Assembly (NCBI GenBank): GCA_002394335.1
Contig: DGTP01000016.1
Coordinates: forward strand, 124,001 to 188,000
Reading direction: 5' to 3'
DNA: 64,000 bases
From: Bacteroidales bacterium UBA4333
GTDB taxonomy: Bacteria; Bacteroidota; Bacteroidia; Bacteroidales; Paludibacteraceae
Part shown: positions 28,201 through 35,340 of the stretch, in pieces
Layout: each line of letters opens with the position of its first letter
Numbering within the stretch: the stretch's first letter is position 1
Position numbers and translations under genes: made by a program
The notes under the pieces: generated by a model
The model's input: only the letters and a program-made list of their open reading frames with translations
Databases searched by the model: none
Told to the model about the DNA's origin: nothing

Positions 28201-28354
28201 GCGTCTCACAGACAAACCCGCTGAGACACCTACCGGCATAGACCACGATGCGCCATCCACAGAACCGCAGAGTACGAAAATCCTTCGTGACGGCGTGCTT
28301 CTCATCCTCCGTGACGGCAAGACATATTCCGCCCAAGGCGTAAGAATCCAATAA
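22220..28354 (+). CDS. Giant BspA-type leucine-rich-repeat surface protein
   Basis: Starting at the ATG that begins a clear signal peptide (MKKNLHFFIISALLL..AFA), the protein has 2,044 residues; an upstream in-frame ATG at 22196 would give no signal. Most of it (about 70-1730) consists of LRR_5 repeats with the phasing AFxxCxxLTSITIPxxVTSIG. These are interrupted by at least six related modules of the form QWASIDF..NPAYYSKSLKLNG. Several islands start CGAxGxNxTW and contain LTISGTGAMADY. Near the end come an InlB B-repeat-like segment (FDLNGKSGTI..LYAKW), a beta domain, and a C-terminal tail (LRDGVLLILRDGKTYSAQG) typical of secreted Bacteroidetes proteins. Likely a surface adhesin. Codon use is AT-rich in the repeats and GC-richer in the last 900 bp. 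Confidence 0.9.
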   Translation: MKKNLHFFIISALLLCEALFFGGGMAFADDFGTNLTYTISSSSDTLTIFVKSGYTTGSMPYWNNTSSSPLHYTNRPWEDSKTTITTVIINKGVKNIGSYAFYGFTALSTVKFGTSTTDTCSIDSVGIYAFYNCKALATVSCYGPSPTRAPARWAAIGFNGLSATPFYASTAATKKLCMNGTSNTSTITIPSGVKEIKSYAFYKAPTTTIKLSSSVKKIGSSAFNSSALTTIYLGTGYTDLCNIDTIKSYAFSGCTALATIYCYGGIAKWLAIYMSAMTANPFCASTAATKKFYLDGTSITTLTIPEGVTEIKNYAFYKHSYLTKVSLPSTVSSVGGYAFAYCTGLTDFVALPAIPPSTTIYTFNNTTIASVNLYVASAAAATAYGTADRWKDFATRSTTFEDECGASGDNITFVLNFADHSLTLTGSGAMATYSTSTKAPWYTFKDDIHTISIGSGITGIGAYAFKDCANVTSASIPASITSIGSSAFDGCKAMTSYSYAGTIAQWLGITFGGSSSNPMCNVKKCYANGSTEVNNLVIPDGITTIGNYAFYQCSGLTSVTLPASLTTVNNNAFATCTNIANTNFLGTIDQWCSISFNSTACNPAFFSKQLSINGIEQTDIYLSDELTEIKNYTFYDNAALTSISVKNTTTIRPNALTNCAADIVVRGELSADFGTGLHWSLLDGVLTISGEGAMPITYATGGAPWYPYRNSINKIIVEEGITRIGKYCFEKITNTCGVFLPESLTNIDNYAFYGSTGIAYIVSKNTTPPAIPAVQNGGQYSYASHTFYNVPTTSAIYVPSGSESDYASAVTTGYNTSDGWKRFSNICAYNGTCGATGNEANVTWLFDPGTGALTISGTGAMADFANSTSMPWNNFKTNITSVVIESGVTNIGQYSFNGCSGLTSITIPASVTTFNTLSFSGCNGLTTVNFLGTANQWASCTFGSTTGNPAYYARSLYLNGALMTECTISVPISSNAFNYNTSLTSVTLANGCTSVGSSAFSSCSNLSSLTISPSVTSFAGSAFSSCTKLDKAQDGSVNYLGSADQWAAIDFSGSSANPAYYSKSLKLNGSTLTNCTISVDIKPYTFYRNLDLVSLALGANTKVVGGSAFYSCSALETITCTASTPLDSIAGSAFYDCTALREITLPASLRKVMGSAFSNDNALLASAGGSVDFLGTADQWASIDFASNTANPANLAQSLKLYGVTLENCTISVPVKENTFYKNKSLTSLTLNSGCTSIASGAFEDCSNIAGTLTIPSTMTAIGSSAFRECTSLTGLDLSAANSLQTIGASAFWQDAAIEGDLYIPATVTSVGGGAFNTMSEITAIYAMPATVPTGANQYTFGGFDTSIPFYVTSSAAASNYAAAQYWQEFTNVNYLGYCGAEEGGLNLTWTYNPASHILTISGTGAMADYANSTAMPWNSIKTNITSVVIEEGVTTIGNYAFYGCSALASVTFPETFSTIGNYAFYNCSGLTAIALPEGITATGNSVFYGCTSLASVTLPNTLTSIGSNAFHSNAFTSIYIPNSVTSIGLSAFKNCSSLTSITIPENVTSIGASAFSSCTHVETINFNAVNMSDFTTHANSGNSGATVGDMFNSCGSAGDGIVLNIGDAVQHIPNYIFYPGDSYGHIQTGAKIVSVLFGDDSNCTSIGANAFKGISSLRTLQLPSSMETIGSMAFNDCGNIETIYSGAVTPPVLDSSFPSSSSIILYLPHDIDVKEAYRAASGWSSFTEENTYPKIVQFDLNGKSGTIPDPQFFDDKTSKAAAPATPADDGYYTFDQWTTDASGASPFTFASTNITADLTLYAKWTENIFSFADTDTDNSNIAAAEGKKASSVTIVRTVWKDGYYNTLCLPFSLSANEIATSPLAGYKALKRLSTATVTGTGENRVLNIQLEPITAITAGEPFLISYEAGENITNPVFNNVTVTAATPGSIHAGDVTCYGIYARTGLGDANTNLFLGTNNTLYWPKDAEHSTMNGLRAYFSIDSSGPAYAGMRVRLTDKPAETPTGIDHDAPSTEPQSTKILRDGVLLILRDGKTYSAQGVRIQ

Positions 28355-28359
28355 AAACA

Positions 28360-28530
28360 ATGAAAAAGCTAAAAATGATGAAAAGAGATTATATTATCCC
28401 GTATATCAAGACACAGTACTTGACTCCGTCTTCGGTACTTTGTACCAGTAATCAGGAACCGGAAAGTGAACTGACTATAGGCGGTCCCGATGATCCTAAT
28501 AGTGCCCATATCCGTCGGCGGATCTTTTGA
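28360..28530 (+). CDS. 56-residue protein encoded directly after the giant LRR gene
   Basis: An ATG five bases after the LRR stop opens a 56-codon frame starting MKKLKMMKRDYIIPYIKTQY and ending IRRRIF. Similar short ORFs with a K-x-Y-I-x-P-x-I start and an acidic middle (GGPDDPNS here) often follow large BspA-type or surface-protein genes in Prevotella and relatives. The close spacing and shared strand suggest cotranscription. Its function is unknown. A strong terminator follows at 28583. Confidence 0.6.
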   Translation: MKKLKMMKRDYIIPYIKTQYLTPSSVLCTSNQEPESELTIGGPDDPNSAHIRRRIF

Positions 28531-28582
28531 AAAACCAAAGTACTATCCGTTCCTCCAAATCGCGCATTGATGCGCAATAATA

Positions 28583-28609
28583 AAGCGCCCGCATTTCCCG
28601 CGGGCGCTT
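28583..28609 (+). terminator. Terminator after the LRR/small-protein pair
   Basis: A perfect 10-bp stem AAGCGCCCGC (28583-28592) with GCGGGCGCTT (28600-28609) around a 7-nt loop is followed by TTG-rich sequence. It ends the giant-LRR transcription unit. Confidence 0.85.
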
Positions 28610-28741
28610 GTTGTCTTCGTCGGCTGCTACGAGCGTCAGCTCGGAGATCCCTTCATTTCTTCATTTTTTTCGAACGCTGTGTTCGAAAACTCAGCGTTAG
28701 TTGTTCTTATATATTCTTAGTGATAGTTAACCATTTCCGAC

Positions 28742-28763
28742 CCTATTGCCTACCCATTGCCTA
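28742..28763. repeat. Two 11-bp units in the gap before rsmD
   Basis: CCTATTGCCTA and CCCATTGCCTA lie back to back, followed by a partial third unit. No gene is visible in 28610-28887, which holds only this repeat and the hairpin at 28825. Confidence 0.6.
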
Positions 28764-28824
28764 TCCATCTCAGTTCAATGCCGGCTCAATATCGTTTCAA
28801 ATAGCTTGTGTTTTCATCATCCAT

Positions 28825-28848
28825 TGTTGTCCCATCTTTGGGACAACA
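28825..28848. repeat. Dispersed hairpin repeat, copy 1 (GTCCC type)
   Basis: TGTTGTCCC, ATCTTT, GGGACAACA: a perfect 9-bp stem with a 6-nt loop, preceded by TCATCATCCA. Related copies lie at 44958-44992 and 47439-47467. Confidence 0.75.
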
Positions 28849-28887
28849 GATATTCATCATCCATGCTTGCCTGTGGTCTGTACTCCA

Positions 28888-29418
28888 TCAGGAGAAAAAA
28901 CTGAAATGGACACTTCCGTACTTGCGGGTCTCCACATGCCGGGGATGAAGACTGAAATCAGTGTCCTTTCCGTGCTCCACCACCAGCCAGCCGCCTTCCT
29001 TCAATATCTCACGCGACAGAATGCTGTCGGGTAGGGTGGACAGCTGCTCCAAAGCGTATGGCGGATCGGCATAGATAAAATCATACTTGATTCTGCATGT
29101 GTTCAGAAACTTGAACACATCGCCCCGGACGACTTGCAGGTTACGGATACCCAGTTGCTTGCAAGTCTGAATAATGAAATTCTGCTGCGTGTGCGCCAAT
29201 TCCACAGCCGTCACCTCTCTTGCGCCGCGGGAGATAAACTCCAGACCAATTCCGCCTGTACCGGCAAAGAGATCCAGCATCTCCACCCCCTCAAAATCCA
29301 TTCTGTTCTGCAGAAGATTGAAGAGGCTTTCTTTGGCGAAGTCCGTAGTTGGACGCGCTGTGATATTTTTAGGGGGCGACAATCGCCGCCCCCCGTATTT
29401 TCCAGAGATAATCCGCAT
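28888..29418 (-). CDS. rsmD: 16S rRNA (guanine966-N2)-methyltransferase
   Basis: The 176-residue protein matches RsmD in length and motifs. It begins MRIISGKYGGRRL, followed by RPTTDFAKESLFNLL. The SAM-binding site is LDLFAGTGGIGLEFISRGA and the catalytic motif is DPPY. It methylates G966 of 16S rRNA. It lies 27 bp downstream of the pseudopilin-like gene on the same strand and is probably cotranscribed from the promoter at 30271. Confidence 0.95.
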   Translation of the reverse strand: MRIISGKYGGRRLSPPKNITARPTTDFAKESLFNLLQNRMDFEGVEMLDLFAGTGGIGLEFISRGAREVTAVELAHTQQNFIIQTCKQLGIRNLQVVRGDVFKFLNTCRIKYDFIYADPPYALEQLSTLPDSILSREILKEGGWLVVEHGKDTDFSLHPRHVETRKYGSVHFSFFS

Positions 29419-29445
29419 GGTTATCTTGCTTCTGTTCCAAACCGG

Positions 29446-30207
29446 TTATTCCCAGTTACCTGCATAGTTGTTCGGTGCCTCAACATCTCCTACCTTCAGT
29501 CCCTGGTAGTGCTCCAGTTTCTTCTCCTGGTCTTTGAGGTTGATCAGCTCCTGCTCGTCCAGATCTCCAAGATAAGCGTCAAACGGAGCGCAGATCTCAA
29601 AGAGAGGAATGACAGCTCCGGAGGAAGAGGTGTAGGTGTTGTTGACTTTAACCTCAAACTTCTTGCCGTTGGAGAAAGGAATAACACAGATATCGGAAAT
29701 GTTGTCCTCGGTGTATTTTCCCTTGTAGAGCGACTGCATCATGTTCATACGGACTGTGTCACGCGCAAAACCCTGCAAACCGGCGTCGATCATGGCTTTG
29801 TCGTTCTCCCAAATATACGCATATTTAGCAGAGTCGGACTCGAAAGTAAGGCCTTGTTTCTCTACGCGTGCCATGGCAGCCTTGAACAGGTCGATGGCTT
29901 TTGCCTCGGTCATACCTGCCTCCAGTTGTTTCTCTGTAAGGCTTCCCATCTTCACCAACTCTTTTTTGGGAGTAGTCTTGAGGAATAGCATAAGCGAATC
30001 CAAATCGGTAGTGAAACGTCCGTTCTGATTACGGAACTCCAACTGTGCTGTACGAAGAGCTACAAGGTTCTCCACCACTTTGGCTTCGCGCTCTGCGCGC
30101 GCATTCTCAAACTCAATAGGGGTGACAACACTCTCTACGCACATTACTGCAATTGCGATGGCGCTCAGTCCGAGCAACACGCAAGCTGAAATTTTAATTG
30201 CTTTCAT
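29446..30207 (-). CDS. Membrane-anchored protein with pseudopilin-like N-terminus
   Basis: The 253-residue protein has one N-terminal hydrophobic helix (about 5-27). A long amphipathic helix follows, with VENLVALRTAQLEFRNQNGRFTTDLDSL. That pattern recalls the start of the globular part of type II secretion pseudopilins, where a helix leads to an xxYxxxNGxYP-type segment. No prepilin peptidase site (GFTLxE) is present, so it is not a processed pilin. The remaining 170 residues are not recognised. Function is unknown; the gene heads the rsmD transcript. Confidence 0.6.
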   Translation of the reverse strand: MKAIKISACVLLGLSAIAIAVMCVESVVTPIEFENARAEREAKVVENLVALRTAQLEFRNQNGRFTTDLDSLMLFLKTTPKKELVKMGSLTEKQLEAGMTEAKAIDLFKAAMARVEKQGLTFESDSAKYAYIWENDKAMIDAGLQGFARDTVRMNMMQSLYKGKYTEDNISDICVIPFSNGKKFEVKVNNTYTSSSGAVIPLFEICAPFDAYLGDLDEQELINLKDQEKKLEHYQGLKVGDVEAPNNYAGNWE

Positions 30208-30270
30208 TATTCTGGTATAAAATTTAATAATTTTCTGCTATTTTTATGAGTTAAATACGAAAACTCGCTG

Positions 30271-30302
30271 CAAAATTACAAATTTTTTTTCATATATGCA
30301 AA
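30271..30302 (-). promoter_or_regulatory. Promoter of the pseudopilin-like/rsmD operon
   Basis: Minus strand: TTTG (30299-30302), 20-nt spacer, TAATTTTG (30271-30278). It is interleaved with the divergent promoter of the (p)ppGpp synthetase gene. Confidence 0.8.
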
Positions 30303-30310
30303 AAAAATCG

Positions 30311-30318
30311 TAACTTTG
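30311..30318 (+). promoter_or_regulatory. -7 element of the (p)ppGpp synthetase promoter
   Basis: TAACTTTG at 30311-30318. The -33 position (30287-30290) reads TTTT, one base off TTTG. The predicted start of transcription is only about 6 nt before the ATG at 30330, so the mRNA would be nearly leaderless. Confidence 0.55.
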
Positions 30319-30329
30319 TGGCGTTTTTT

Positions 30330-31775
30330 ATGGAAGATAGCAACAAGGTATTATTTCAAATCCTCACGAACAGGCTTGATTTGCTTCGTGAGTTGGACAA
30401 AGAAGGCGACTCGGACAGACGTCGCCACATTGCGCGTGAGACCCAAAAACTGCACGCCCCAATGGCTCATAAACTCGGCTTGTATCAGATCAAGACCGAG
30501 ATGGAAGATTTGTCGCTCAAGTTTTTGGAGTATGACCAATATAAATATATCGCGCACGCGCTTAACGCGAAACGCGCGGAACGCGAGGAGTATATTGCAC
30601 GGTTTATCGCACCGCTGGAGCAGAAGCTGAAGGATGCCGGATTTGTCTTTACCATCAAAGGCAGACCCAAATCCATTCATTCGATCTACCACAAGATGCA
30701 GGCGCAACACTGCGACGTGGACAAGATCTATGACCTGTTTGCCATCCGGATTATTCTGGACACCCCGCCGGAGCGCGAGAAATCGGATTGCTGGATGGTT
30801 TACTCCATGATCACGGATATTTTCCGTCCTGATCCCCGCCGGCTCAGAGACTGGCTCTCCAATCCGAAAGAGAACGGATACGAATCTCTTCATACGACAG
30901 TCAAGGGCTTCGACGACCGCTGGGTGGAGATACAGATCCGCTCCAAGCGGATGGACGAGGTGGCGGAGAAAGGAGTCGCCGCCCACTGGGCATACAAAGG
31001 TGTCAAAGGCAATGTGCTGGATTTGGACAAGCAGTACGTCTATGCATTCACGCCGACAGGCGATCTGCGTCGTCTGCCATTCGGCGCTACGGTTCTGGAT
31101 TTCGCCTATTCGATCCACTCGGATGTCGGAAGCCATTGTTCGGGAGGACGGATCCGCAACCAGCAGGTGTCCATCCGCCAGGTGATACAGAACGGCGACC
31201 AGGTCGAGATTATGACCTCGCCTAACCAGAAACCCAATGCCGACTGGCTGAGTTTCGTCAAGAGCACCAAGGCGAAGAACAAAATCCGCCAGCAACTCAA
31301 AGAGATTGAGTATAAGAACGCCGCCGAAGGGCGGGAACTGCTGGAGAGACGGTTCAAGAACTGGAAGATCGAATACAACGAGACGAATGTGGCGCGTCTC
31401 TCGGACAAACTGGGCTACAAGGCAGTCTCGGATTTCTACCAGACGCTGGCGTCCGGCAAAGAGGATCTGGTGCGCCTCAGAGATATCTATCTGGCATTGG
31501 ACGAACAGCCGCAGATTGTTCATACCGAGCGGCAGGAGTATATCCCGCAAGAGCAGTTGCGGGGATTGGCTATCGAGGTGGATATCAATGTCAAGAATGT
31601 GGACTATAACCTCTCCAGGTGCTGTAACCCGCAGCCGGGAGATCCGATTTTCGGATTTATATCCGTAACCAAGGGTATTCGTATCCACCGCATTGATTGC
31701 CCCAATGCCGATAATATCCGTGAGCGGTACCCCTACCGCGTAATACCCGCCCGATGGGCAAAGAAAGATGGATAA
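30330..31775 (+). CDS. RelA/SpoT-family (p)ppGpp synthetase lacking HD and ACT domains
   Basis: This 481-residue protein aligns with the middle of long RSH enzymes, which are about 730 residues. It begins in what is normally the last helices of the HD hydrolase domain ([34 protein letters not shown]). The synthetase domain looks intact: [22 protein letters not shown] with the catalytic Asp, GYESLHTTV and [25 protein letters not shown] domain (about 250-315), a helical part and the zinc finger ([16 protein letters not shown]) follow. It stops exactly where ACT would begin. A GTG at 30318 lies inside the promoter, so I chose the ATG. It overlaps recR by 8 bp. Confidence 0.88.
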   Translation: MEDSNKVLFQILTNRLDLLRELDKEGDSDRRRHIARETQKLHAPMAHKLGLYQIKTEMEDLSLKFLEYDQYKYIAHALNAKRAEREEYIARFIAPLEQKLKDAGFVFTIKGRPKSIHSIYHKMQAQHCDVDKIYDLFAIRIILDTPPEREKSDCWMVYSMITDIFRPDPRRLRDWLSNPKENGYESLHTTVKGFDDRWVEIQIRSKRMDEVAEKGVAAHWAYKGVKGNVLDLDKQYVYAFTPTGDLRRLPFGATVLDFAYSIHSDVGSHCSGGRIRNQQVSIRQVIQNGDQVEIMTSPNQKPNADWLSFVKSTKAKNKIRQQLKEIEYKNAAEGRELLERRFKNWKIEYNETNVARLSDKLGYKAVSDFYQTLASGKEDLVRLRDIYLALDEQPQIVHTERQEYIPQEQLRGLAIEVDINVKNVDYNLSRCCNPQPGDPIFGFISVTKGIRIHRIDCPNADNIRERYPYRVIPARWAKKDG

Positions 31776-32388
31776 CTATCCCAGTATATTATTAGAGGAG
31801 GCGGTCAACCAGTTCGCTTCGCTGCCCGGCGTGGGACGGAAAACTGCCTTGCGCCATGTGTTGCGCATGCTCCGGCTGAGTGAGGGCGAGGTGGAAGCCT
31901 TTGCCAATTCGCTGGTGCGGCTGCGCAAAGAGGTGCACTACTGCCGCCTGTGCCATAACATCACCGATCAGGATATTTGTCCGATCTGCCAGTCTCCGCG
32001 GCGGGACAGAAAACTGGTTTGTGTGGTGGAGAATGTGCAGGATATAATGTCGATCGAGAATACCGGACAATATAACGGTTTGTACCACGTGCTGGGCGGA
32101 ATAATCTCGCCTATGGACGGCGTGGGACCGTCGGACTTGGAGATCGACTCGCTGATTAAGCGCCTGAGCCAAGAGGATATAGAAGAGGTGATTCTGGCTC
32201 TCCCGACCACCATGGAAGGAGATACCACCAATTTCTATCTCTACCGCCGGATACAGAATGCCGGTTTGGCGAAGACACCCAAAGTGAGCCAGCTGGCACG
32301 CGGCGTGGCGGTCGGCAATGATTTGGAATATACCGACGAGATCACTCTCGGAAGGTCAATCGTTAATCGTATAGATTTTAAAGTATAA
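31768..32388 (+). CDS. recR: Recombination mediator RecR
   Basis: The 206-residue protein has the full RecR layout. A helix-hairpin-helix ([17 protein letters not shown]) comes first, then a C4 zinc finger ([16 protein letters not shown]). A Toprim domain ([26 protein letters not shown]) and a C-terminal Walker B-like segment follow. RecR works with RecO and RecF in loading RecA at gaps. It overlaps both the synthetase gene (8 bp) and the next ORF (1 bp), so the three are translationally coupled. Confidence 0.97.
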   Translation: MDNYPSILLEEAVNQFASLPGVGRKTALRHVLRMLRLSEGEVEAFANSLVRLRKEVHYCRLCHNITDQDICPICQSPRRDRKLVCVVENVQDIMSIENTGQYNGLYHVLGGIISPMDGVGPSDLEIDSLIKRLSQEDIEEVILALPTTMEGDTTNFYLYRRIQNAGLAKTPKVSQLARGVAVGNDLEYTDEITLGRSIVNRIDFKV

Positions 32389-32843
32389 TGGAAGAGAAAG
32401 TAATCCGACAGCTCAATTATGTCTATTATGGAATGATGCTCTTGGCTCTGACAGCCTTGGGAGTAATGTATTATCTGCTGATGAACGGCAGCATTGAACC
32501 GCTGGACAGACTGTCCCGTTGGGGACAGATAGTCCAGTATATCGTGATTTTTGATGCACTGGTTACCATTCCGGGCGGTCTGTACGGCTTCAAACGCCTG
32601 ATAGCACCTGTCCGTACAATGGAGGATAAAGAGCAACAGGCGTTGCTCTACCGCAAGTATGCCGCTATCCGTATTCTGCTTGTCAGCAACTCTATGGTGC
32701 TGGGTATCATCGCTTACTACTGGCTGGGGGCTTATCCTTCCATGCTCTGGCTTGCAGGAATAGGCGCCATCGCCTGGTATTTCACCAAGCCGACCGTCGG
32801 CAAAATGCAGATCGAACTCACGCCGGAAATGCCGGAAGAATAA
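32388..32843 (+). CDS. Small membrane protein downstream of recR
   Basis: The 151-residue protein has four likely transmembrane helices, at about 14-34, 45-65, 93-113 and 115-132. It has no recognised motif. Its ATG shares an A with the recR stop codon (TAATG), so translation is coupled. Position-conserved membrane proteins of this size after recR occur in Bacteroidales, but no function is known. Confidence 0.6.
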   Translation: MEEKVIRQLNYVYYGMMLLALTALGVMYYLLMNGSIEPLDRLSRWGQIVQYIVIFDALVTIPGGLYGFKRLIAPVRTMEDKEQQALLYRKYAAIRILLVSNSMVLGIIAYYWLGAYPSMLWLAGIGAIAWYFTKPTVGKMQIELTPEMPEE

Positions 32844-32869
32844 CCGGGACATAAATAATTTCAAAAACT

Positions 32870-33298
32870 ATGATAATTGCTTGTGATTTTGATGGTACTA
32901 TCGTTACCCACGAGTACCCGAAGATTGGCAAACCAATCCCGTTTGCTATCCAGACACTCAAGAAACTTCAGGAGGAAGATCATCACCAGATTATTCTCTG
33001 GACTGTCCGCGAGGGGGAACTGCTCCAAGAGGCAGTGGATTATTGCAAGAGCAAAGGACTGGAGTTCTATGCCGTCAATTCCAATTACCCGGAAGAAGAA
33101 CCGGCTCATAAACCGGCACGCAAGTTAGTGGCGGACCTCTGGATTGACGACCGCAACCTTGGAGGATTGCCCGACTGGGGGGTTATATATAATATGATTC
33201 ACACCGGAAACATGTTCAAGCCGGTGCCGCAGGGCAACATGGAGGACTTGCAGTCCCAGCACCGCAAGAAAGGCTTTTTCGCACGTTTGTTTGACTAA
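32870..33298 (+). CDS. HAD-superfamily hydrolase of the BT0820 type
   Basis: The 142-residue protein begins MIIACDFDGTIV, which is HAD motif I with nucleophile and acid Asp. Motif II is LWTVREG, and the conserved ending has LWIDDRNLGGLPDWGVIYNMI. This is the small cap-less HAD family typified by a Bacteroides thetaiotaomicron structural-genomics protein, BT0820. The substrate is unknown, probably a small phosphate ester. It lies 26 bp after the membrane protein gene and is likely in the recR operon. Confidence 0.8.
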   Translation: MIIACDFDGTIVTHEYPKIGKPIPFAIQTLKKLQEEDHHQIILWTVREGELLQEAVDYCKSKGLEFYAVNSNYPEEEPAHKPARKLVADLWIDDRNLGGLPDWGVIYNMIHTGNMFKPVPQGNMEDLQSQHRKKGFFARLFD

Positions 33299-33311
33299 AA
33301 ACCGCTCGTCG

Positions 33312-33821
33312 ATGATTTGTCTTCGCAAACTGGAGCCTGCCGACCTGCCATACTTGTATCAATGGGAGAATGACGCCGCGGTGTGGAGTAGTGCCGATAC
33401 CCATAATCCGCTCTCTCAGCAGGACTTGCGGGATTATATCGGTTCTACAACGGGCGATATATACCGTGACGGACAGCTCCGGCTGATCATCGAAGAAAGC
33501 ATTCCCGGAGCAGCACAAGGTCAGCATACCCTCGGCTGTATAGACCTCTTTGATTTTGATGCGCGCAACAGAAAAGCCGCTGTCGGCATGTATATCGCCC
33601 CGGAGGAGAGAGGAAAAGGAGTGGGGAAGAAGGCAGTACAATTGCTGGAAGAGTATGCTTTCGGTTTTCTGCATCTGCGCCTGCTTTACGCCGTGATAGC
33701 GACAGACAATAAGGCTTGTGCGGCACTCTACAAGTCGATGGATTACAGCCCGTCGTCCGTCCTCAAGAACTGGACCCTCGAATCGGATGCAGTAATCTGG
33801 CTGAAATCAAATGAGGAGTAA
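33312..33821 (+). CDS. GNAT-family N-acetyltransferase, SpeG/RimJ-like
   Basis: Read from ATG at 33312 (an upstream TTG at 33291 overlaps the HAD gene) the protein has 169 residues. It begins [21 protein letters not shown], typical of RimJ/RimL/SpeG-type GNATs. The acetyl-CoA loop is [19 protein letters not shown], and the end has [19 protein letters not shown]. The substrate could be a polyamine, an amino sugar or a protein N-terminus and cannot be told. It is the last gene of the recR cluster. Confidence 0.8.
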   Translation: MICLRKLEPADLPYLYQWENDAAVWSSADTHNPLSQQDLRDYIGSTTGDIYRDGQLRLIIEESIPGAAQGQHTLGCIDLFDFDARNRKAAVGMYIAPEERGKGVGKKAVQLLEEYAFGFLHLRLLYAVIATDNKACAALYKSMDYSPSSVLKNWTLESDAVIWLKSNEE

Positions 33822-33854
33822 ATAGCTGTTTTATTGCACTTTTTTATAGAAAAA

Positions 33855-33886
33855 TTTGCGTAAGTGCAAAAAAATGCGTATCTTTG
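33855..33886 (+). promoter_or_regulatory. Bacteroidetes-type promoter of pdxJ
   Basis: TTTG (33855-33858), 20-nt spacer, TATCTTTG (33879-33886). The ATG chosen for pdxJ is at 33914, leaving a leader of about 22 nt. Confidence 0.8.
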
Positions 33887-33913
33887 CACCGTAAAAAGAT
33901 AGATTGCACGTCT

Positions 33914-34630
33914 ATGACAAGATTAAGTGTGAATATCAACAAGGTGGCAACGCTTCGCAATGCCCGCGGAGGCAAGTTGCCCGATGTAGAGTTGTTCGCT
34001 CAGGATTGTGAGCGGTTTGGAGCGCAGGGCATTACAGTACACCCGCGTCCGGACGAACGCCACATCCGCAGAGAGGATGTCTATGAACTCTCCAGATTAG
34101 TCAAAACAGAGTTTAATATCGAGGGAAATCCTACGGAGGAGTTTCTGGCGCTGGTGACAGATGTACGCCCTACGCAGGTGACTCTTGTGCCGGACGACCC
34201 GAACCAGTTGACCAGCAATCACGGCTGGGATGTGCCGCGCCATCTGAATGAACTCAAAGGAATAATCAATCTTCTGCATTCGTATCGTATACGCGTCAGC
34301 ATCTTTGTGGATGCCGACCCTGTGATGGTGGAGTATGCCAAGAAGACCGGTACGGACAGAGTGGAGTTATATACCGGACCGTATGCCGAACTCTTTGAAA
34401 CCGATCCGAAGAAAGCCGTCGAGAGCTATCGCCCTGCGGCTGAAAAAGCACGGGAACTGGGATTGGGACTGAATGCCGGGCATGACTTGAATCTCTTTAA
34501 TCTGCAGCCTTTCGTACAAGCTTTCCCATGGACGGCAGAAGTGAGCATCGGACACGCGCTCATAGCCGATGCCCTGTATCTCGGAATAGAGCGCACAATC
34601 AATGAATATCGTAAACTTTTAGAACCATAA
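33914..34630 (+). CDS. pdxJ: Pyridoxine 5'-phosphate synthase
   Basis: From ATG 33914 the product has 238 residues and begins [20 protein letters not shown], the conserved start of PdxJ; upstream in-frame codons from 33884 are too close to the promoter. It condenses deoxyxylulose phosphate with aminoacetone phosphate to form pyridoxine phosphate in the DXP-dependent vitamin B6 pathway. Conserved segments are [48 protein letters not shown] and [11 protein letters not shown]. It is followed 4 bp later by the exbB-like gene and may share its transcript. Confidence 0.96.
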   Translation: MTRLSVNINKVATLRNARGGKLPDVELFAQDCERFGAQGITVHPRPDERHIRREDVYELSRLVKTEFNIEGNPTEEFLALVTDVRPTQVTLVPDDPNQLTSNHGWDVPRHLNELKGIINLLHSYRIRVSIFVDADPVMVEYAKKTGTDRVELYTGPYAELFETDPKKAVESYRPAAEKARELGLGLNAGHDLNLFNLQPFVQAFPWTAEVSIGHALIADALYLGIERTINEYRKLLEP

Positions 34631-34634
34631 TCAC

Positions 34635-35303
34635 ATGATTTTATTACAAGCAGCAACGGCTACTGAGGCAGTCGTAACCAAGTCAATCAATCTCTGGACA
34701 ATGGCGCAGTATGGCGGATGGATTATGATCATCCTCGGCCTGCTTTTTCTGGGTGCCGTGTATATCTTCATTGAGCGAATGGTGGTTATCAAAGCCGCTA
34801 CCAAAGAAGATAAGACTTTTATGAACCGCATTCGCGATTATATCCATGAGGGCAAGATAGATTCCGCTATCAAACTCTGTCAGCAGACCAACACTCCTTC
34901 CGCACGCATGGTGGAGAAGGGTATTACCCGTATTGGCCGTCCGATGCAGGATGTGCAGGTGGCTATCGAGAATGTAGGCAATCTGGAGGTCAGCAAACTG
35001 GAGAAAGGACTGGTGCTGATGGCTACTATTGCCGGCGGTGCGCCTATGCTCGGATTCTTGGGAACGGTGCTGGGAATGGTGCAGACTTTCTTCGAAATGG
35101 CCAACAAAGCCGGCGGTGCTATCGACATGTCCACTCTCTCGACGGGAATGTACCAGGCAATGGTAACCACTATCGGTGGTCTGATAGTAGGTATTATAGC
35201 GATGTTTGCCTACAACCTCCTCGTGTCCCGCATTGACCATGTGGTACGCCGTTTGGAGTCCCGTACCATGGAGTTTATGGACGTGCTGAACGATCCGGCA
35301 TAA
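34635..35303 (+). CDS. ExbB/TolQ-family proton channel subunit
   Basis: The 222-residue protein has a first helix (about 23-45), a long cytoplasmic domain, and two helices near the C-terminus. The GGAPMLGFLGTVLGMVQTF segment and ATLSTGMYQAM-like region are typical of MotA/TolQ/ExbB. It forms the inner-membrane motor that uses proton flow to energise a TonB-like partner. ExbD-like and TonB-like genes follow, completing the complex. Confidence 0.9.
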   Translation: MILLQAATATEAVVTKSINLWTMAQYGGWIMIILGLLFLGAVYIFIERMVVIKAATKEDKTFMNRIRDYIHEGKIDSAIKLCQQTNTPSARMVEKGITRIGRPMQDVQVAIENVGNLEVSKLEKGLVLMATIAGGAPMLGFLGTVLGMVQTFFEMANKAGGAIDMSTLSTGMYQAMVTTIGGLIVGIIAMFAYNLLVSRIDHVVRRLESRTMEFMDVLNDPA

Positions 35304-35340
35304 ATACCGATTTCTTTAATCGCTAAAAAGCATTGTTTGT

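Noticed and set aside
30351..31688. 445-codon minus-strand ORF
   Set aside because: Antisense to the (p)ppGpp synthetase gene, with no recognisable domain.
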